A DNA stretch of 64,000 bases from Amphritea atlantica (GCA_024397875.1 CP073344.1:4145001-4209000); one strand, 5' to 3'; positions 49,294-60,271 are shown, counted from the first letter of the stretch. A program made the numbers and translations. Notes: generated from the letters alone by a model not told the origin.

Positions 49294-49357
49294 CAGCATT
49301 TTTTCACCGCTCTATCGCTATTAAAGCGGAGAGCCACTCCTGCATAATGTCTGAATA

Positions 49358-49385
49358 CTGTAGGAGCTGCTTCTAGCCGCGATAG
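49358..49385. repeat. REP-like palindromic element
   Basis: The sequence TGTAGGAGCTGCTTCTAGCC followed by GCGATAG resembles Pseudomonas-type REP elements (GTAGGAGCGGCTT...GCCGCGAT). It lies between convergent genes, where such elements are usual. Only one copy was recognised here, so repetition elsewhere in the genome is assumed. Confidence 0.5.
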
Positions 49386-49397
49386 TGTATTTTGAAA

Positions 49398-50138
49398 CTA
49401 CAATAGCCCCCACAAAGTATCAAAAATAATTTTCTGGGCGGCAGCCACCTCTTTCGATTCGATCACCACTGCGGTTGGGTAGTTGGCTGAAGCCAGGGAG
49501 ATAATTGCACACTTCGGCGGGTATACAGCGATATAGGCGGCATCAACCCTGCCTTCGGTTTTAATCCATTTCCGTGCACTCAGCTCCGCATCCTCGCCCC
49601 CGTCACCAATCGCGATGACCTTTACCTCTATCCCTTTCTGAATTCGCTGAGCAGTGAAGTTTGGAAAGGGACGGTAGAGATGTTGTCGGATCGGTTTTGA
49701 AGAAAACACGGAATAGCGCTTGGGTTGTTGAGCTTCGACGGTATTGAGTATATCCCTGAGAACCTGTTCGATACCGCTGTCGCCTTCGTAGTAGCTGACG
49801 TTGGCCGTATTGAAGTCTGGCATCAGGTGGTGCAACTCTGGTACTACCCGGTTTTTCAACTGATCAATTGCCGAATCAAGGGAGTGACGCCGCTCTTCAG
49901 CCAGCTGCAGCAGTATTTCCGGCTCACGGGCAGAGAACAGCCGGCGTTTTCCTTTTGGCAGATAGGTGACGATGCCTTTCTGCTGCATCTCTTTGAGGCA
50001 GTCGTAGGTTGTCCCCCGATTGATAGCCGCTTTTTCAGCAATTGTTCGGATAGCGCTGGGGCCCAGCGAGAGCAGTGCCCGGTAAAGAGTGATTTCACGC
50101 TTACTCAGGCCAAGCAGTTCAAACAGTTCATTATTCAT
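49398..50138 (-). CDS. TrmB-family transcriptional regulator
   Basis: The N-terminal winged helix reads ELLGLSKREITLYRALLSLG, then AINRGTTYDCLKEMQQKGIV and YLPKGKRRLFSAREPE, the TrmB pattern. The C-terminal domain (about residues 110-246) has the phospholipase-D-like fold of TrmB ligand-binding regions. TrmB regulators usually respond to sugars. It is divergent from glmU-glmS, so control of amino-sugar synthesis is possible. The ATG at 50138 is preferred over a TTG nine bases upstream. Confidence 0.8.
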   Translation of the reverse strand: MNNELFELLGLSKREITLYRALLSLGPSAIRTIAEKAAINRGTTYDCLKEMQQKGIVTYLPKGKRRLFSAREPEILLQLAEERRHSLDSAIDQLKNRVVPELHHLMPDFNTANVSYYEGDSGIEQVLRDILNTVEAQQPKRYSVFSSKPIRQHLYRPFPNFTAQRIQKGIEVKVIAIGDGGEDAELSARKWIKTEGRVDAAYIAVYPPKCAIISLASANYPTAVVIESKEVAAAQKIIFDTLWGLL

Positions 50139-50275
50139 AATTGTCAATTTTTCTCTGACATTTAATATTGCATCTAAGACCAGTTAGATTAAAGTTCTGT
50201 TAAATTACTGTTCGTGTCAACAACAGCAGGTCGTCGGATCGGCCATTGCTGTAATTAACCAGGGATACCTCTGCT

Positions 50276-51643
50276 TTGAATACCCTTGATATCGTTATTC
50301 TGGCCGCTGGTCAGGGTAGCCGGATGAAATCATATCTGCCTAAAGTGCTGCATACTATTGGCGGAAAATCGATGTTACAGCATGTTATTGATAGCGCTAT
50401 GACGCTGGAAAATTCCCGCTCCCATATTGTTATTGGGCATGGCGCTGAGAAAGTTGAATCGGCCCTGTCAGGGCAGGGTGTACAGTTTGCTCTTCAGGCC
50501 GAACAGCTGGGTACGGGTCATGCGGTGGCTCAGGCAATGCCAAATATCTCTGACAATGGGGTAGTGCTGGTGCTGTATGGCGATGTCCCCCTGACCCGGC
50601 CTGAAACGATGGCGGAGTTGGTGAAGATTGCTGAACGGGGCCAGTTTGGTCTGCTGACGGTTAATCTGGCCGATCCAACAGGCTATGGTCGGATCGTACG
50701 CAGCGATGCCGGTGATGTTGTGGCAATTGTTGAGCATAAAGATGCCAGTGAAGCGCAACGGGCGATTACCGAAGTCAATACCGGGATTCTGGCGCTGCCC
50801 ACCGCGCTGCTAAGAGAGTGGATACCTCAGCTTTCCGCCAATAACGTGCAGGGTGAGTATTACCTGACCGATATTATTGCGATGGCGGCGGAGCAGGGAG
50901 TGCGTATACAGGCGATTCAGCCTGCCACCGAGCAGGAAGTGCAGGGGGTTAATAATCGCCTGCAGCAGGCTGAGCTGGAGCGCTGGTATCAGTCGCGTCA
51001 GGCTGACGCGCTGATGTTGGAAGGGGTTTCTCTGGCGGACCCGTCTCGGATCGATATCCGGGGAGAGGTGAGTGTCGGTCACGATGTCGCAATTGATATC
51101 AACGTGATCCTGGAGGGCCGGGTAGAGATCGGCGACAACGTAACCATTGAAGCCAACTGCATTATTAAGGATTCGGTGATCGGGTCTGGTAGCCATATCA
51201 AGGCGAACTCATTGCTGGATCAGGCAGTGGTGGCGGATCACTGTGATATCGGCCCGTTTGCCCGGCTTCGTCCCGGCAGTCATCTGGCCAGCAACGCCAA
51301 GATCGGCAACTTTGTGGAAACTAAGAAAGCCAGTATTGGCGAGGGCAGCAAGGTTAACCATCTGAGTTATATCGGTGATGCTGAGATCGGTGCCGGTGTT
51401 AATGTGGGTGCAGGAACCATTACCTGTAACTATGATGGTGTGAATAAGTCGACGACTGAGATTGGTGATGGCGCATTTATCGGTTCTAACAGCGCTCTGG
51501 TCGCACCGGTAAAAATCGGCGCAGGCGCGACGGTCGGTGCAGGTTCCACTATCACTAAAGAGATTAAGGCCGATCAACTGGCAATTACCCGGGCAAAACA
51601 GACTAATCTGAATAACTGGCAGCGCCCGGTTAAAAAATCATAA
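50276..51643 (+). CDS. glmU: bifunctional UDP-N-acetylglucosamine pyrophosphorylase / glucosamine-1-phosphate acetyltransferase
   Basis: GlmU makes UDP-GlcNAc for peptidoglycan and lipopolysaccharide. The N-terminal uridyltransferase motif is [11 protein letters not shown]. The C-terminal left-handed beta helix, with hexapeptide repeats, runs from about residue 250 to 440 ([34 protein letters not shown]). It has 455 residues, as expected. The start is TTG 50276 after AGGGA. It is 12 bases before glmS. Confidence 0.96.
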   Translation: MNTLDIVILAAGQGSRMKSYLPKVLHTIGGKSMLQHVIDSAMTLENSRSHIVIGHGAEKVESALSGQGVQFALQAEQLGTGHAVAQAMPNISDNGVVLVLYGDVPLTRPETMAELVKIAERGQFGLLTVNLADPTGYGRIVRSDAGDVVAIVEHKDASEAQRAITEVNTGILALPTALLREWIPQLSANNVQGEYYLTDIIAMAAEQGVRIQAIQPATEQEVQGVNNRLQQAELERWYQSRQADALMLEGVSLADPSRIDIRGEVSVGHDVAIDINVILEGRVEIGDNVTIEANCIIKDSVIGSGSHIKANSLLDQAVVADHCDIGPFARLRPGSHLASNAKIGNFVETKKASIGEGSKVNHLSYIGDAEIGAGVNVGAGTITCNYDGVNKSTTEIGDGAFIGSNSALVAPVKIGAGATVGAGSTITKEIKADQLAITRAKQTNLNNWQRPVKKS

Positions 51644-51655
51644 GGAAGCGGAATT

Positions 51656-53485
51656 ATGTGTGGAATAGTAGGGGCTATCGCTGGCCGGAATATTTCAGCG
51701 ATTCTGCTGGAAGGACTTAAACGGCTGGAATACCGGGGTTATGATTCGGCGGGTATGGCGGTTCTTAATAGCACTTCGGGCCTGCTTGATCATCTGAAGC
51801 GGGTGGGTAAGGTGGCTGAACTGGATGCCGCTTTGAGTGAATTACCGCTACCCGGTTATCTGGGAATCGCTCATACCCGCTGGGCAACCCACGGAAAGCC
51901 TGAGCAGCGCAATGCCCACCCGCATCTCTCTGCCGATCGCATTGCCGTCGTGCATAACGGTATTATCGAAAATCACACCGCGCTGAAGACTGAGCTGGTT
52001 GCTGATGGTTATCAATTTTTATCTGATACCGATACTGAAGTCGTTACCCATCTGATCCACCGGGAAGTGATCGCCGGTAAAGGGCTGCAAGCGGCGCTGA
52101 AAGAGACCTTAAAGCGACTGGACGGCGCCTATGCATTGGCAGTGATCGATCAGCAGCAACCGGATCTGCTGCTGGCGACCCGTATGGGCAGTCCGCTGGT
52201 GATCGGTGTGGGTATCGAGGAAAATTTTATCGCTTCAGACCCGCTGGCGTTGTTGCAGGTGACCGATCGTTTTATCTATCTGGAGGAGGGGGATATCGCC
52301 TCTATTACCCGCTCCGGGGTTCAGGTTGAAGATATTGCCGGTCAGCCGGTAAAGCGTGAGGTTCAGCTGTTTGAACATGGTCATGATGCCGCTGACAAGG
52401 GCGAGTACCGTCACTACATGCTGAAAGAGATCTATGAACAGCCCACAGTGATCCGTAACGTGCTTGAAGGCAGGATCCATCAGGGGCATGTGCTGGAGCA
52501 GGTGTTCGGTAGCGGCGCATCCGAGCTGTTTGACCAGGTGAAAATGGTCCAGATCGTTGCCTGTGGTACCAGTTACAATGCCGGCGTGGTGGCCCGTTAC
52601 TGGATTGAAAAACTGGTTGGAATCCCCTGTATGGTGGAAGTAGCCAGCGAGTTCCGTTATCGCAAAACCGTGTGTATGCCCGGAACCCTGTTTATTACCA
52701 TCTCCCAGTCCGGGGAAACAGCCGATACCCTCTCCGCGCTGCGGGAAGCGAAAGAGCAAAACTATCTTGGCTTCCTGTCGATCTGTAATGTCGCAGGCAG
52801 CTCGCTGGTGCGGGAGTCCGATCTGGCGATTATGACCAATGCCGGTCCGGAGATCGGAGTCGCTTCAACCAAAGCCTTCACCAGTCAGTTAGTCGTACTG
52901 ATGCTGACCACTCTGGTGTTGGCCCGTCGCTATGGTTTTGAGGGCGAACGGGAGATTGTTGCTCAGTTGCAGCAGTTATCCGCCCTGACTGATCAGGTAC
53001 TGGCGCTGGATCCACAGATCCAGAAAATGGCGGAACACTTTGTTGATAAGCACCACGCTCTGTTTCTGGGTCGGGGTACCATCTACCCGGTGGCGGTAGA
53101 GGGCGCTCTGAAGCTTAAAGAGATTTCCTACATCCATGCAGAAGCGTACCCTGCAGGTGAGCTGAAACATGGCCCTCTGGCGCTGGTAGACGAGGATATG
53201 CCGGTCGTAGCCGTTGCGCCGAACAACTCGTTGCTGGAAAAACTTCAGGCTAATCTGGAAGAGGTACGGGCCCGGGGCGGAAAACTGTTCCTGTTCGCCG
53301 ATTCTAAAGCGCAGGTGAAACCCGGTAATGATCTGGAACTGATCACCCTGCCGGATGTGCCAACGGTGATGGCGCCGATCATCTACTCCATCCCGCTGCA
53401 GTTGCTGGCTTACTATGTCGCCTGCCTGAAAGGCACCGATGTCGATCAGCCACGTAATCTGGCAAAATCCGTCACGGTGGAATAA
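51656..53485 (+). CDS. glmS: glutamine-fructose-6-phosphate aminotransferase
   Basis: GlmS makes glucosamine 6-phosphate from fructose 6-phosphate and glutamine. The N-terminal nucleophile is Cys2 ([12 protein letters not shown]), with [10 protein letters not shown] in the glutaminase domain. Two SIS domains follow ([14 protein letters not shown], then [12 protein letters not shown]), ending [15 protein letters not shown]. The 609-residue length equals that of E. coli GlmS. Confidence 0.97.
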   Translation: MCGIVGAIAGRNISAILLEGLKRLEYRGYDSAGMAVLNSTSGLLDHLKRVGKVAELDAALSELPLPGYLGIAHTRWATHGKPEQRNAHPHLSADRIAVVHNGIIENHTALKTELVADGYQFLSDTDTEVVTHLIHREVIAGKGLQAALKETLKRLDGAYALAVIDQQQPDLLLATRMGSPLVIGVGIEENFIASDPLALLQVTDRFIYLEEGDIASITRSGVQVEDIAGQPVKREVQLFEHGHDAADKGEYRHYMLKEIYEQPTVIRNVLEGRIHQGHVLEQVFGSGASELFDQVKMVQIVACGTSYNAGVVARYWIEKLVGIPCMVEVASEFRYRKTVCMPGTLFITISQSGETADTLSALREAKEQNYLGFLSICNVAGSSLVRESDLAIMTNAGPEIGVASTKAFTSQLVVLMLTTLVLARRYGFEGEREIVAQLQQLSALTDQVLALDPQIQKMAEHFVDKHHALFLGRGTIYPVAVEGALKLKEISYIHAEAYPAGELKHGPLALVDEDMPVVAVAPNNSLLEKLQANLEEVRARGGKLFLFADSKAQVKPGNDLELITLPDVPTVMAPIIYSIPLQLLAYYVACLKGTDVDQPRNLAKSVTVE

Positions 53486-53748
53486 CGCTTACCTGGCCTG
53501 ATGGCGAAATACGCCCTGTTGATCGTCTTCAGGCCAGTCTCTCAAGTGCTCAGGGAGATAAAGGGCGGCCTCAGGGTAAGATGACGCTTTTATTACCCAA
53601 TCTGGTTGTTATACGAAAGTATAGTGAAGCAATCGTTGCTATAGTTCCCTCTGGTATTACTACATTTTTCAGAACGTTTTGAACCTTTTCGGGTCAGTGA
53701 TCGTTCTCCTGAAAAAATAATAATAATTTCATATGTCAGGGTTACTCT

Positions 53749-55707
53749 ATGAAAATTCGTACTAAGTTGCTGGCCTTCATTGCAATTTCGGTCATAGTGC
53801 CAATTATTATCATTTCATCATTTTCTATCTATGAAGCCAGAGTGACCGCACTGGATAACTTTGAAACCAGCAGCCGTAAAGAGATCACTCAGATCGATAA
53901 TGCCTTTAACATCTTTTTTAAAGCTATTGCCGATAATGTAACTTTCGTGGCGGATCTTCCGCTGGTTAAAGATAATAGCTTTAACTTATCCAATTTTCTT
54001 AATGGGCCTGGCAGTTTCAAATCGCATCTGAGTGCCGGGGGAAAGGAGGCGGAGCTGTTCCGCATTTACGAGAAGTTTGGTCAGACCCATCCTGGGCTGG
54101 CCTATGTGTATTCTGGTCGTGCTGACGGCGGTTACATTCAGTGGCCCGATGTTGCCATTAAAGATGCATACGATCCGCGTCCCCGTCCGTGGTATAAAAA
54201 AGCACTGGAAAATCCTGGCGAGGTGGTGCGTACTGAGGCTTATTACTGGGCGGGAGATGATGCCACCTTTGTTGGTACCGCCAAGACGATTACTGACAGT
54301 TCAGGCAAAGTTATGGGGGTGCAGTCGATGGATGTCTCCGTGAAACAGCTGACGGAGATTGTGCAGCAGATAAAAATTGGCGAGCGTGGACACATCTTGC
54401 TGATTGAAGACAGCGGAACGGTTTTAGTTGATCCACTTTTTCCAGAGCATAACTTCAAAAAAGTCAGTGCGCTGGATACCCAACTGTTTAAACAGCTTGT
54501 ATCGGTTGATTCTGGTCTGTTGGAAGTCGAGCGTAATGGTGAAAACTATCTGGCAAAGGTGGTTAAATCCTCTGCGCTGGGCTGGCGCTTTGTTGCGCTG
54601 GTTCCAGCCGATGAGGTCTTTGCGACGGCTGACAGAATTGCCTGGCTATCGCTGATTATTGCTGCGGTACTTATCGCACTGTTTATCTCGGTTGGTGCAT
54701 TATTTTCTAAACTGATTACCCGGCCGATTGATCGTGTCGCTGATGTGTTGAAAAGCATCGCTGACGGAGAGGGGGATCTGACCACCCGGTTACCGATAGA
54801 GTCAAATGATGAGGTCGGTGAGCTATCCCGTTCATTCAATCAGTTTATAGAAAAGCTGCAATCGATCATTCAACAGATAGTCGGGCTTTCCGGAGAACTG
54901 AAAAGTAGTGCCGATGCGGCTGCGGAGAGTGCGAATGGTTCTATGGCTGAGGTGAGGCATCAATTGGATCAGATTACTCTGGTGGCCACGTCAGTGGAAG
55001 AGATGTCGGCGGCGACTCAGGAAATTGCTTCCAATGCTGAGCATACATCCCATGCTGCCAGTGAAAGCGCCCGTTTTAGCAAGCAGGGCCAGGCCGTGGT
55101 AATGAAAGCCCGGGATTCAATCGATGATCTGGCGGGCGAGGTGAGTACTGCATCGCAGGTTATCCTCAAACTGAGCGAACACTCTCAGCAGATAAACTCG
55201 ATTCTGGGTACGATCCAGGGAATAGCAGAGCAAACAAACCTGTTAGCGCTAAATGCTGCGATTGAAGCGGCACGTGCAGGAGAGAATGGCCGTGGATTTG
55301 CGGTAGTCGCTGATGAAGTCAGAAGTCTTTCACAGAAAACGACGGTCTCCACTGCTGATATACGCAATATGATCGCGACACTTCAGTCTACAACACAGCA
55401 GGCCGTGTCGATTATGACCAGCAGTGAAGCGATGGCTCAGACTTCTGTTGCTGAGGCCAATCAGGCCTATGAACAGTTGGTTCTGATAACGGATTCTGTG
55501 AATAATATCAGTGATATGTCTGCCCAGATCGCCACGGCGACAGAGGAGCAGAGTATGGTCAATAACGGCATATCGGAGAATACCTCTCAGATTAAAATGA
55601 TTGCCGATCAGATGTTCGAAAATGCTGATACCCGACTGAAGCGATCCCGCAAACTGCATTCTCTTTCTGAAGGTATGCATGGTCAGGTCGGACTTTTTAA
55701 AGTCTGA
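53749..55707 (+). CDS. methyl-accepting chemotaxis protein with periplasmic Cache domain
   Basis: This is a transmembrane chemoreceptor. Helix 1 covers about residues 8-30; the periplasmic double-Cache domain spans about 35-285 and contains [19 protein letters not shown], typical of amino- or organic-acid-binding Cache sensors. Helix 2 ([19 protein letters not shown]) precedes a HAMP domain (about 310-365). The signalling domain has the hairpin tip [35 protein letters not shown]. The protein has 652 residues. The ligand cannot be read from the sequence. It stands alone with no che genes nearby. Confidence 0.94.
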   Translation: MKIRTKLLAFIAISVIVPIIIISSFSIYEARVTALDNFETSSRKEITQIDNAFNIFFKAIADNVTFVADLPLVKDNSFNLSNFLNGPGSFKSHLSAGGKEAELFRIYEKFGQTHPGLAYVYSGRADGGYIQWPDVAIKDAYDPRPRPWYKKALENPGEVVRTEAYYWAGDDATFVGTAKTITDSSGKVMGVQSMDVSVKQLTEIVQQIKIGERGHILLIEDSGTVLVDPLFPEHNFKKVSALDTQLFKQLVSVDSGLLEVERNGENYLAKVVKSSALGWRFVALVPADEVFATADRIAWLSLIIAAVLIALFISVGALFSKLITRPIDRVADVLKSIADGEGDLTTRLPIESNDEVGELSRSFNQFIEKLQSIIQQIVGLSGELKSSADAAAESANGSMAEVRHQLDQITLVATSVEEMSAATQEIASNAEHTSHAASESARFSKQGQAVVMKARDSIDDLAGEVSTASQVILKLSEHSQQINSILGTIQGIAEQTNLLALNAAIEAARAGENGRGFAVVADEVRSLSQKTTVSTADIRNMIATLQSTTQQAVSIMTSSEAMAQTSVAEANQAYEQLVLITDSVNNISDMSAQIATATEEQSMVNNGISENTSQIKMIADQMFENADTRLKRSRKLHSLSEGMHGQVGLFKV

Positions 55708-56024
55708 AGAGTGTTATAGGAGTTTGTAAACCAGACAGACTGAACCGCCAGAGCAGGGCCGCTAAACAGCTATTCTAAGCCCGGTGGTATAAACCGGGTT
55801 TAGGAGCTGCATTCGGACCGTATCAATGTGTGGTTTGGCCAGGGTTCAATTAAGCACTTCATCAAGTGCTTAAATCTGCAGCTGATTAAAACTTCTGATC
55901 ATCTTTTTTCGTTCCGGGTCGAAACCCTGGTGCAGTTCCCGTAGGCAATACCGTTATAACAGGATAGGATTGGCGCTGATATCTTGAATGACCTGCGGAT
56001 AAACACTATTAAGGAGTTCGGAAC
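55708..56024. other. intergenic region with one perfect hairpin
   Basis: A 10-bp stem (TTAAGCACTT / AAGTGCTTAA, loop CATC) lies at 55850-55873 without a T-run. AAGGAG at 56011 is the ribosome binding site of the next gene. No gene was recognised. The promoter of the following gene should be in the right half. Confidence 0.4.
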
Positions 56025-57515
56025 ATGATCGATCCCGTCAGTAGCTTTGCGATTAATTTCGTAGCAATTCTGGGCGGCATCCTGCTGTTAATTTTTGTTG
56101 TCGGACTGATTGCTGCGCTGATTATATATCAGATCGATAAACATCAGACCGGCCAGACCATTCGACGCAACTACCCTCTGTTTGGTCGTTTTCGTTATGT
56201 GTTTGAGCATCTGGGAGAGTTCTTCCGGCAATACTTTTTTGCTATGGATCGCGAGGAGATGCCGTTTAACCGGGCGCAACGCAGCTGGTGTTATCGCGCC
56301 GCCAAGAACATCGACAACACGATTGCATTTGGTTCCTCCCGGGACCTGCGGGCACCGGGTACTTATTATTTTCTCAACTGCCCTTTCCCGACACTGGCGG
56401 AAGATGCGGTCAGGAATCAGCCGCTACAAATTGGTCCCTACTGTCGCCAGCCATACGATGCCAGATCCTTTTTTAACATCTCCGGGATGAGTTACGGCGC
56501 TATTTCAAAGCCTGCTATCCAGGCACTGTCTAACGGTGCCCGTGAAGCGGGGTGCTGGATGAACACGGGGGAGGGGGGATTATCACCGTTTCACCTTGAG
56601 GGCGGGTGTGACATCGTTTGTCAGATCGGTACCGCTAAATATGGGATGCGCGATGAACAGGGTCTGCTCAGCGATGAAAAGCTGAGAGAGAAGGCTGCAT
56701 ATCATCAGGTACGGATGTTTGAGATCAAACTGAGCCAGGGAGCCAAGCCCGGCAAAGGGGGAATGTTGCCTGCTGAAAAGGTGACCGCTGAGATAGCTGC
56801 CATTCGAGGCATTCCTGAAGGGGTTGCTTCTATAAGTCCTAACCGGCATCGAGAGGTGGATTCTGCTGATGATCTGCTGGACCTGGTCTGTCATATCCGC
56901 GAGGTCACCGGCAAGCCGGTCGGCTTTAAGCTGGTGCTGGGTTCTACTGACTGGCTGGATGAGTTCTGTGAGCGGGTGGTTGCCAGGGGACTTGAGGAGG
57001 CTCCGGACTTTATAACACTGGATAGCAGTGATGGAGGCACCGGTGCAGCGCCAATGCCGCTGATGGATAGTGTTGGTTTGCCGTTACGGGAGAGTTTGCC
57101 AATACTGGTGAACAAGTTGATTATGCATGGCCTGCGTGAACGAATAAGGGTGATCGCCTCAGGCAAGTGTATCAACCCAACCGATGTGGCTGCGGCACTC
57201 TGTATGGGAGCTGATTTCTGTGTCAGCGCCCGGGGCTTTATGTTTTCGCTCGGCTGTATTCAGGCGCTGCAGTGTAATAAGAACACCTGTCCGAGCGGTG
57301 TTGCCACTCATGATAAAGCTCTGCAACGGGGGCTGGTGCCGGAAGATAAGGCTGTCAGGGTAACTCACTACCATGATAATCTGGTCCATGAAGTGGAGAT
57401 GATTGCGCACTCCTGCGGGGTGCCAGAGCCGAGAAAACTGAAGCGTAAACATGCGGCGATAGTGATCGATAGTGGCCGTTCAGTACCGCTGGATATTCTG
57501 TATCCCGAGCTGTAG
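56025..57515 (+). CDS. membrane-anchored FMN-binding glutamate synthase-like protein
   Basis: A single N-terminal membrane helix (FVAILGGILLLIFVVGLIAALIIY) precedes a large domain related to the FMN-binding part of glutamate synthase. The motifs are ISGMSYGAISKPAIQALSNG, AKPGKGGMLPAEKVT, ITLDSSDGGTGAAPMPLMD and a cysteine cluster CIQALQCNKNTCPSGVATH for an iron-sulfur centre. There is no glutaminase domain and no small subunit gene nearby. The true substrate of this family in aerobic bacteria is not established. The ribosome binding site is AAGGAG. A terminator follows the gene. Confidence 0.85.
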   Translation: MIDPVSSFAINFVAILGGILLLIFVVGLIAALIIYQIDKHQTGQTIRRNYPLFGRFRYVFEHLGEFFRQYFFAMDREEMPFNRAQRSWCYRAAKNIDNTIAFGSSRDLRAPGTYYFLNCPFPTLAEDAVRNQPLQIGPYCRQPYDARSFFNISGMSYGAISKPAIQALSNGAREAGCWMNTGEGGLSPFHLEGGCDIVCQIGTAKYGMRDEQGLLSDEKLREKAAYHQVRMFEIKLSQGAKPGKGGMLPAEKVTAEIAAIRGIPEGVASISPNRHREVDSADDLLDLVCHIREVTGKPVGFKLVLGSTDWLDEFCERVVARGLEEAPDFITLDSSDGGTGAAPMPLMDSVGLPLRESLPILVNKLIMHGLRERIRVIASGKCINPTDVAAALCMGADFCVSARGFMFSLGCIQALQCNKNTCPSGVATHDKALQRGLVPEDKAVRVTHYHDNLVHEVEMIAHSCGVPEPRKLKRKHAAIVIDSGRSVPLDILYPEL

Positions 57516-57532
57516 TGAATCAGAAGGTAAAT

Positions 57533-57565
57533 AAAAAAGCCTGCAATCTGATTGCAGGCTTTTTT
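57533..57565. terminator. bidirectional terminator between the glutamate synthase-like gene and a convergent small gene
   Basis: Arms AAAAAAGCCTGCAAT and ATTGCAGGCTTTTTT enclose CTG, with T-runs on both strands. Confidence 0.9.
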
Positions 57566-57576
57566 ATGCTCTGGTT

Positions 57577-57783
57577 TCAGATATCGTCAAACCAGCGCTC
57601 ATCGTTAATCTGATATTCGAGCTCTTTGCGCTGTTTGCGTTCTTCGAGCGCCCGTCTGAGTGCCAGACTTTTCTTGCTGGCTATTTTTTGTTTAGCTTGC
57701 TTTTCATGCTCCTCGATACCGACGATGATATCGAAGACTGTTGTCTGGATTTCGTTCAGATCCTGATCTTTCCGTATAAGCAT
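57577..57783 (-). CDS. small charged protein, PA3496-like
   Basis: This is a 68-residue highly charged protein ending RRALEERKQRKELEYQIND and then ERWFDDI. The arginine/glutamate-rich helix with a terminal acidic tail resembles the PA3496 family of small proteobacterial proteins. The function is unknown. It has no membrane segment or signal. The resemblance is by eye and moderate. It is convergent with the preceding gene and ends at a shared terminator. Confidence 0.6.
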   Translation of the reverse strand: MLIRKDQDLNEIQTTVFDIIVGIEEHEKQAKQKIASKKSLALRRALEERKQRKELEYQINDERWFDDI

Positions 57784-57992
57784 AGCATGTGCTCCTATAC
57801 CCTCTGTAAAGTCCGCCTGGAAGCCTATAAATCTGACAGGCTAACCGACCGCCTCGTATTTCTGATTAACAGGGATTCTCTTTTTTATACCAGGAGAAAG
57901 AGAATTTCAATAAGTCATAGGCCTTATCAAAGGCGCTGACGGGGCAGATACTGGCGTAAAAATGTTACAGAAAGAGGAAACAGCGGAGATAT

Positions 57993-58901
57993 TTATTCTT
58001 CGGTTTTTCGCAGTGGCAGGCGTTTATCGTTCTGGCGCAGGCTCTTCAGGCTGCGTTTGATCGTTTTCAGATGATCCAGCAGGCCAGGTCCCAGTTTCAT
58101 TGCCACCCCGACCGCGAGCACATCAATTACCACCAGGTGAACCACCCGGGATGACATCAGCGTGCTGAGGTCTTTATCCTCTTCCAGATCGATATGGATG
58201 GCAATACTGGCCAGATCTGACAGGGGGGTGTTGCTGGGGCAAAGCGAGATTACCGTGACGCCGGCATCTTTCACCAGTTTGACTGCGTGCAGCAGGTCTT
58301 TGGTACGACCGGTCTGGGAGATGGCGATGACCACATCCTGCTCTGTCAGTGTTGTGGCTGAGATCATCTGCATGTGAGGGTCGGAGTAAGCCGACGCAGC
58401 AATTTTCAGGCGGTGGAATTTATGTTGTGCGTCGTTGCATACCGGCGCTGATGCGCCAAAACCATAGAGCTCCAGCCGGTTAGTGCTGGCAATCGCATTG
58501 ATCGCTTCTTCCAGCGTATTGGCATCGAGTTCTTCACGAACCCGCATCATATTGCCCACCGTTGAATCGAAGATCTTCTGCTTGAATTCGCTGACGGTAT
58601 CTTTGCTATTCAGGGAGAACTGTTCGAAGTTTGCGTTGCTGGCAAGGCCCTGAGCAAGGGTTAGCTTAAAGTCCTGAAAGCCGTCATAGTGGAGTGCGCG
58701 GCAGAACCGCACGACGGTAGGCTCACTTACATTCGCTTCAGAGGCCAGATCGACAATGCGCATGTGGATTACATCGGAGGGATGTTCCAATACGTAATCG
58801 GCAACTTTCTGCTCTGATTTTCGCAGACTAATTTTCGCGTCTGCAATAGATTTAAGAAGATTAAGCGGCTGCAAGCTGGTTTCCGTATTCAGGTTAGGCA
58901 T
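57993..58901 (-). CDS. hexR: HexR (RpiR family) transcriptional regulator of central carbon metabolism
   Basis: The N-terminal RpiR winged helix (about residues 10-80) reads LASEANVSEPTVVRFCRALHYDGFQDFKL. A C-terminal SIS domain binds phosphosugars (ELYGFGASAPVCNDAQHKFH, ISQTGRTKDLLHAVKLVKDAG). HexR responds to KDPG and controls Entner-Doudoroff and related genes. The 302-residue length is normal. The usual zwf-edd neighbours are absent in this window; it is divergent from the TRAP binding protein, and no clear HexR box was found between them. Confidence 0.92.
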   Translation of the reverse strand: MPNLNTETSLQPLNLLKSIADAKISLRKSEQKVADYVLEHPSDVIHMRIVDLASEANVSEPTVVRFCRALHYDGFQDFKLTLAQGLASNANFEQFSLNSKDTVSEFKQKIFDSTVGNMMRVREELDANTLEEAINAIASTNRLELYGFGASAPVCNDAQHKFHRLKIAASAYSDPHMQMISATTLTEQDVVIAISQTGRTKDLLHAVKLVKDAGVTVISLCPSNTPLSDLASIAIHIDLEEDKDLSTLMSSRVVHLVVIDVLAVGVAMKLGPGLLDHLKTIKRSLKSLRQNDKRLPLRKTEE

Positions 58902-59106
58902 AACGGAAGAGAGTATATCAGTAATTCAGGTTAATAGAATAAATGCGTCTTTCATTACCTGCGCATTTTATAGTGGCTTATTAATCAATGTGCCAATGCC
59001 GGCTATTTGAAATTGCAGCCATTATGACTTGGTGCTATGTTCAGTCCGTTATAGATAAAAAATACAATAAGTTAGATAACTAAAATGACGATTAGGGAGA
59101 AGCCTT

Positions 59107-60228
59107 GTGAAACGTCGTGATATTGTCAAAGTCCTCGGTCTGGGAGTTGCTGCTGCGGGACTGGCGGCCTGTACCGAAGAGAAGAAAGAGGTTGCTGATT
59201 GTAAGCCGGCCGCTCCGGCCGTTGCAGAGAAGCCGGAAACGATAGAGTGGAAAATGGTCACCACCTGGCCGAAAAACTTTCCTGGCCTGGGAACGGGCGC
59301 TAATCAACTGGCAGATCTTATTGGTCAGATGAGCGGTGGCCGGATTAATGTCAAAGTGTATGGTGCAAAAGAGCTGGTGGGGGCGCTGGAGATTTTTGAT
59401 GCGGTTTCCCGGGGTACAGCGGAGATGGGGCATGGCGCATCATATTACTGGAAAGGTAAATCCCGTGCTGCACAATTCTTTGCTGCCGTGCCGTTTGGTC
59501 TGACGGCGCAGGAGATGAACTCCTGGCTGTATCATGGCGGCGGTATGGAGTTGTGGGAAGAGGTTTATGCTGAGTTTGGTCTGGTTCCGGGGGCTGCCGG
59601 TAATACCGGTGTGCAGATGGGTGGCTGGTTCAACCGCGAGATCAATTCGGTTGAAGACCTGAAAGGTCTGAAAATGCGGATTCCAGGGCTGGGCGGTGAA
59701 GTGCTTAAGCGTGCCGGGGGTACTCCGGTACTACTGCCGGGCGGTGAGATCTTCCCATCTTTGCAGTCTGGTGCAATCGATGCGACTGAGTGGGTAGGTC
59801 CATATAATGACCTGGCATTTGGTCTGCATAAAGCGGCTAAGTATTACTACTACCCGGGCTGGCATGAGCCAGGCACAACCCTTGAGTGCTTTATGAACAA
59901 GGAAGCCTTTGAAAAATTGCCGGAAGATTTGCAGATTATCGTACGAAATGCGATTCGGGTTGCCAACCAGGATATGCTGGCTGACTTCACGGCGAAGAAT
60001 AACCGCGCGCTGGAACAGCTGAAGAGTGAACATGGTGTTGAGTTGCGTGCGTTCCCTGACGATGTACTGAAACAGATTAAGACATTATCTGATGAGGTGG
60101 TTTCAGAGGAAGCAGCCAAAGATCCGATGTCTCAGAAAGTGTTTGAGTCTTTCGTGACGTTCCGCGACCAGGCGATCAAATGGCATGCTGTTTCTGAGCA
60201 GGCTTATCTGAACGCCCGGACACTGTAA
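59107..60228 (+). CDS. TRAP transporter solute-binding protein (DctP/TakP type)
   Basis: The N-terminus MKRRDIVKVLGLGVAAAG has a twin arginine (Arg3-Arg4), and LAAC at Cys22 matches a lipobox, so the protein may be Tat-exported and lipid-anchored. The mature part reads WKMVTTWPKNFPGLGTGANQLADLI, then GAKELVGALEIFDAV, then DATEWVGPYNDLAFG, typical of TakP-like 2-oxo-acid binders. It has 373 residues. The permease genes dctQM lie convergently downstream on the minus strand, so the transporter is split between two transcripts. Keto or hydroxy acid uptake is inferred. Confidence 0.9.
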   Translation: MKRRDIVKVLGLGVAAAGLAACTEEKKEVADCKPAAPAVAEKPETIEWKMVTTWPKNFPGLGTGANQLADLIGQMSGGRINVKVYGAKELVGALEIFDAVSRGTAEMGHGASYYWKGKSRAAQFFAAVPFGLTAQEMNSWLYHGGGMELWEEVYAEFGLVPGAAGNTGVQMGGWFNREINSVEDLKGLKMRIPGLGGEVLKRAGGTPVLLPGGEIFPSLQSGAIDATEWVGPYNDLAFGLHKAAKYYYYPGWHEPGTTLECFMNKEAFEKLPEDLQIIVRNAIRVANQDMLADFTAKNNRALEQLKSEHGVELRAFPDDVLKQIKTLSDEVVSEEAAKDPMSQKVFESFVTFRDQAIKWHAVSEQAYLNARTL

Positions 60229-60243
60229 GCTATTCAGGCTAAG

Positions 60244-60271
60244 AAAAAACAGGCTTTAATGCCTGTTTTTT
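60244..60271 (+). terminator. terminator after the TRAP binding protein gene
   Basis: Arms AAAAAACAGGC and GCCTGTTTTTT enclose TTTAAT. Confidence 0.88.

Noticed and set aside
53493..53538. Inverted repeat CTGGCCTGA / TCAGGCCAG after glmS as a terminator
   Set aside because: The arms are far apart and no T-run follows, so a Rho-independent terminator is not supported.
58902..59106. HexR operator between hexR and the TRAP binding protein
   Set aside because: No palindrome resembling the TGTAATTAAATTACA-type consensus was seen.
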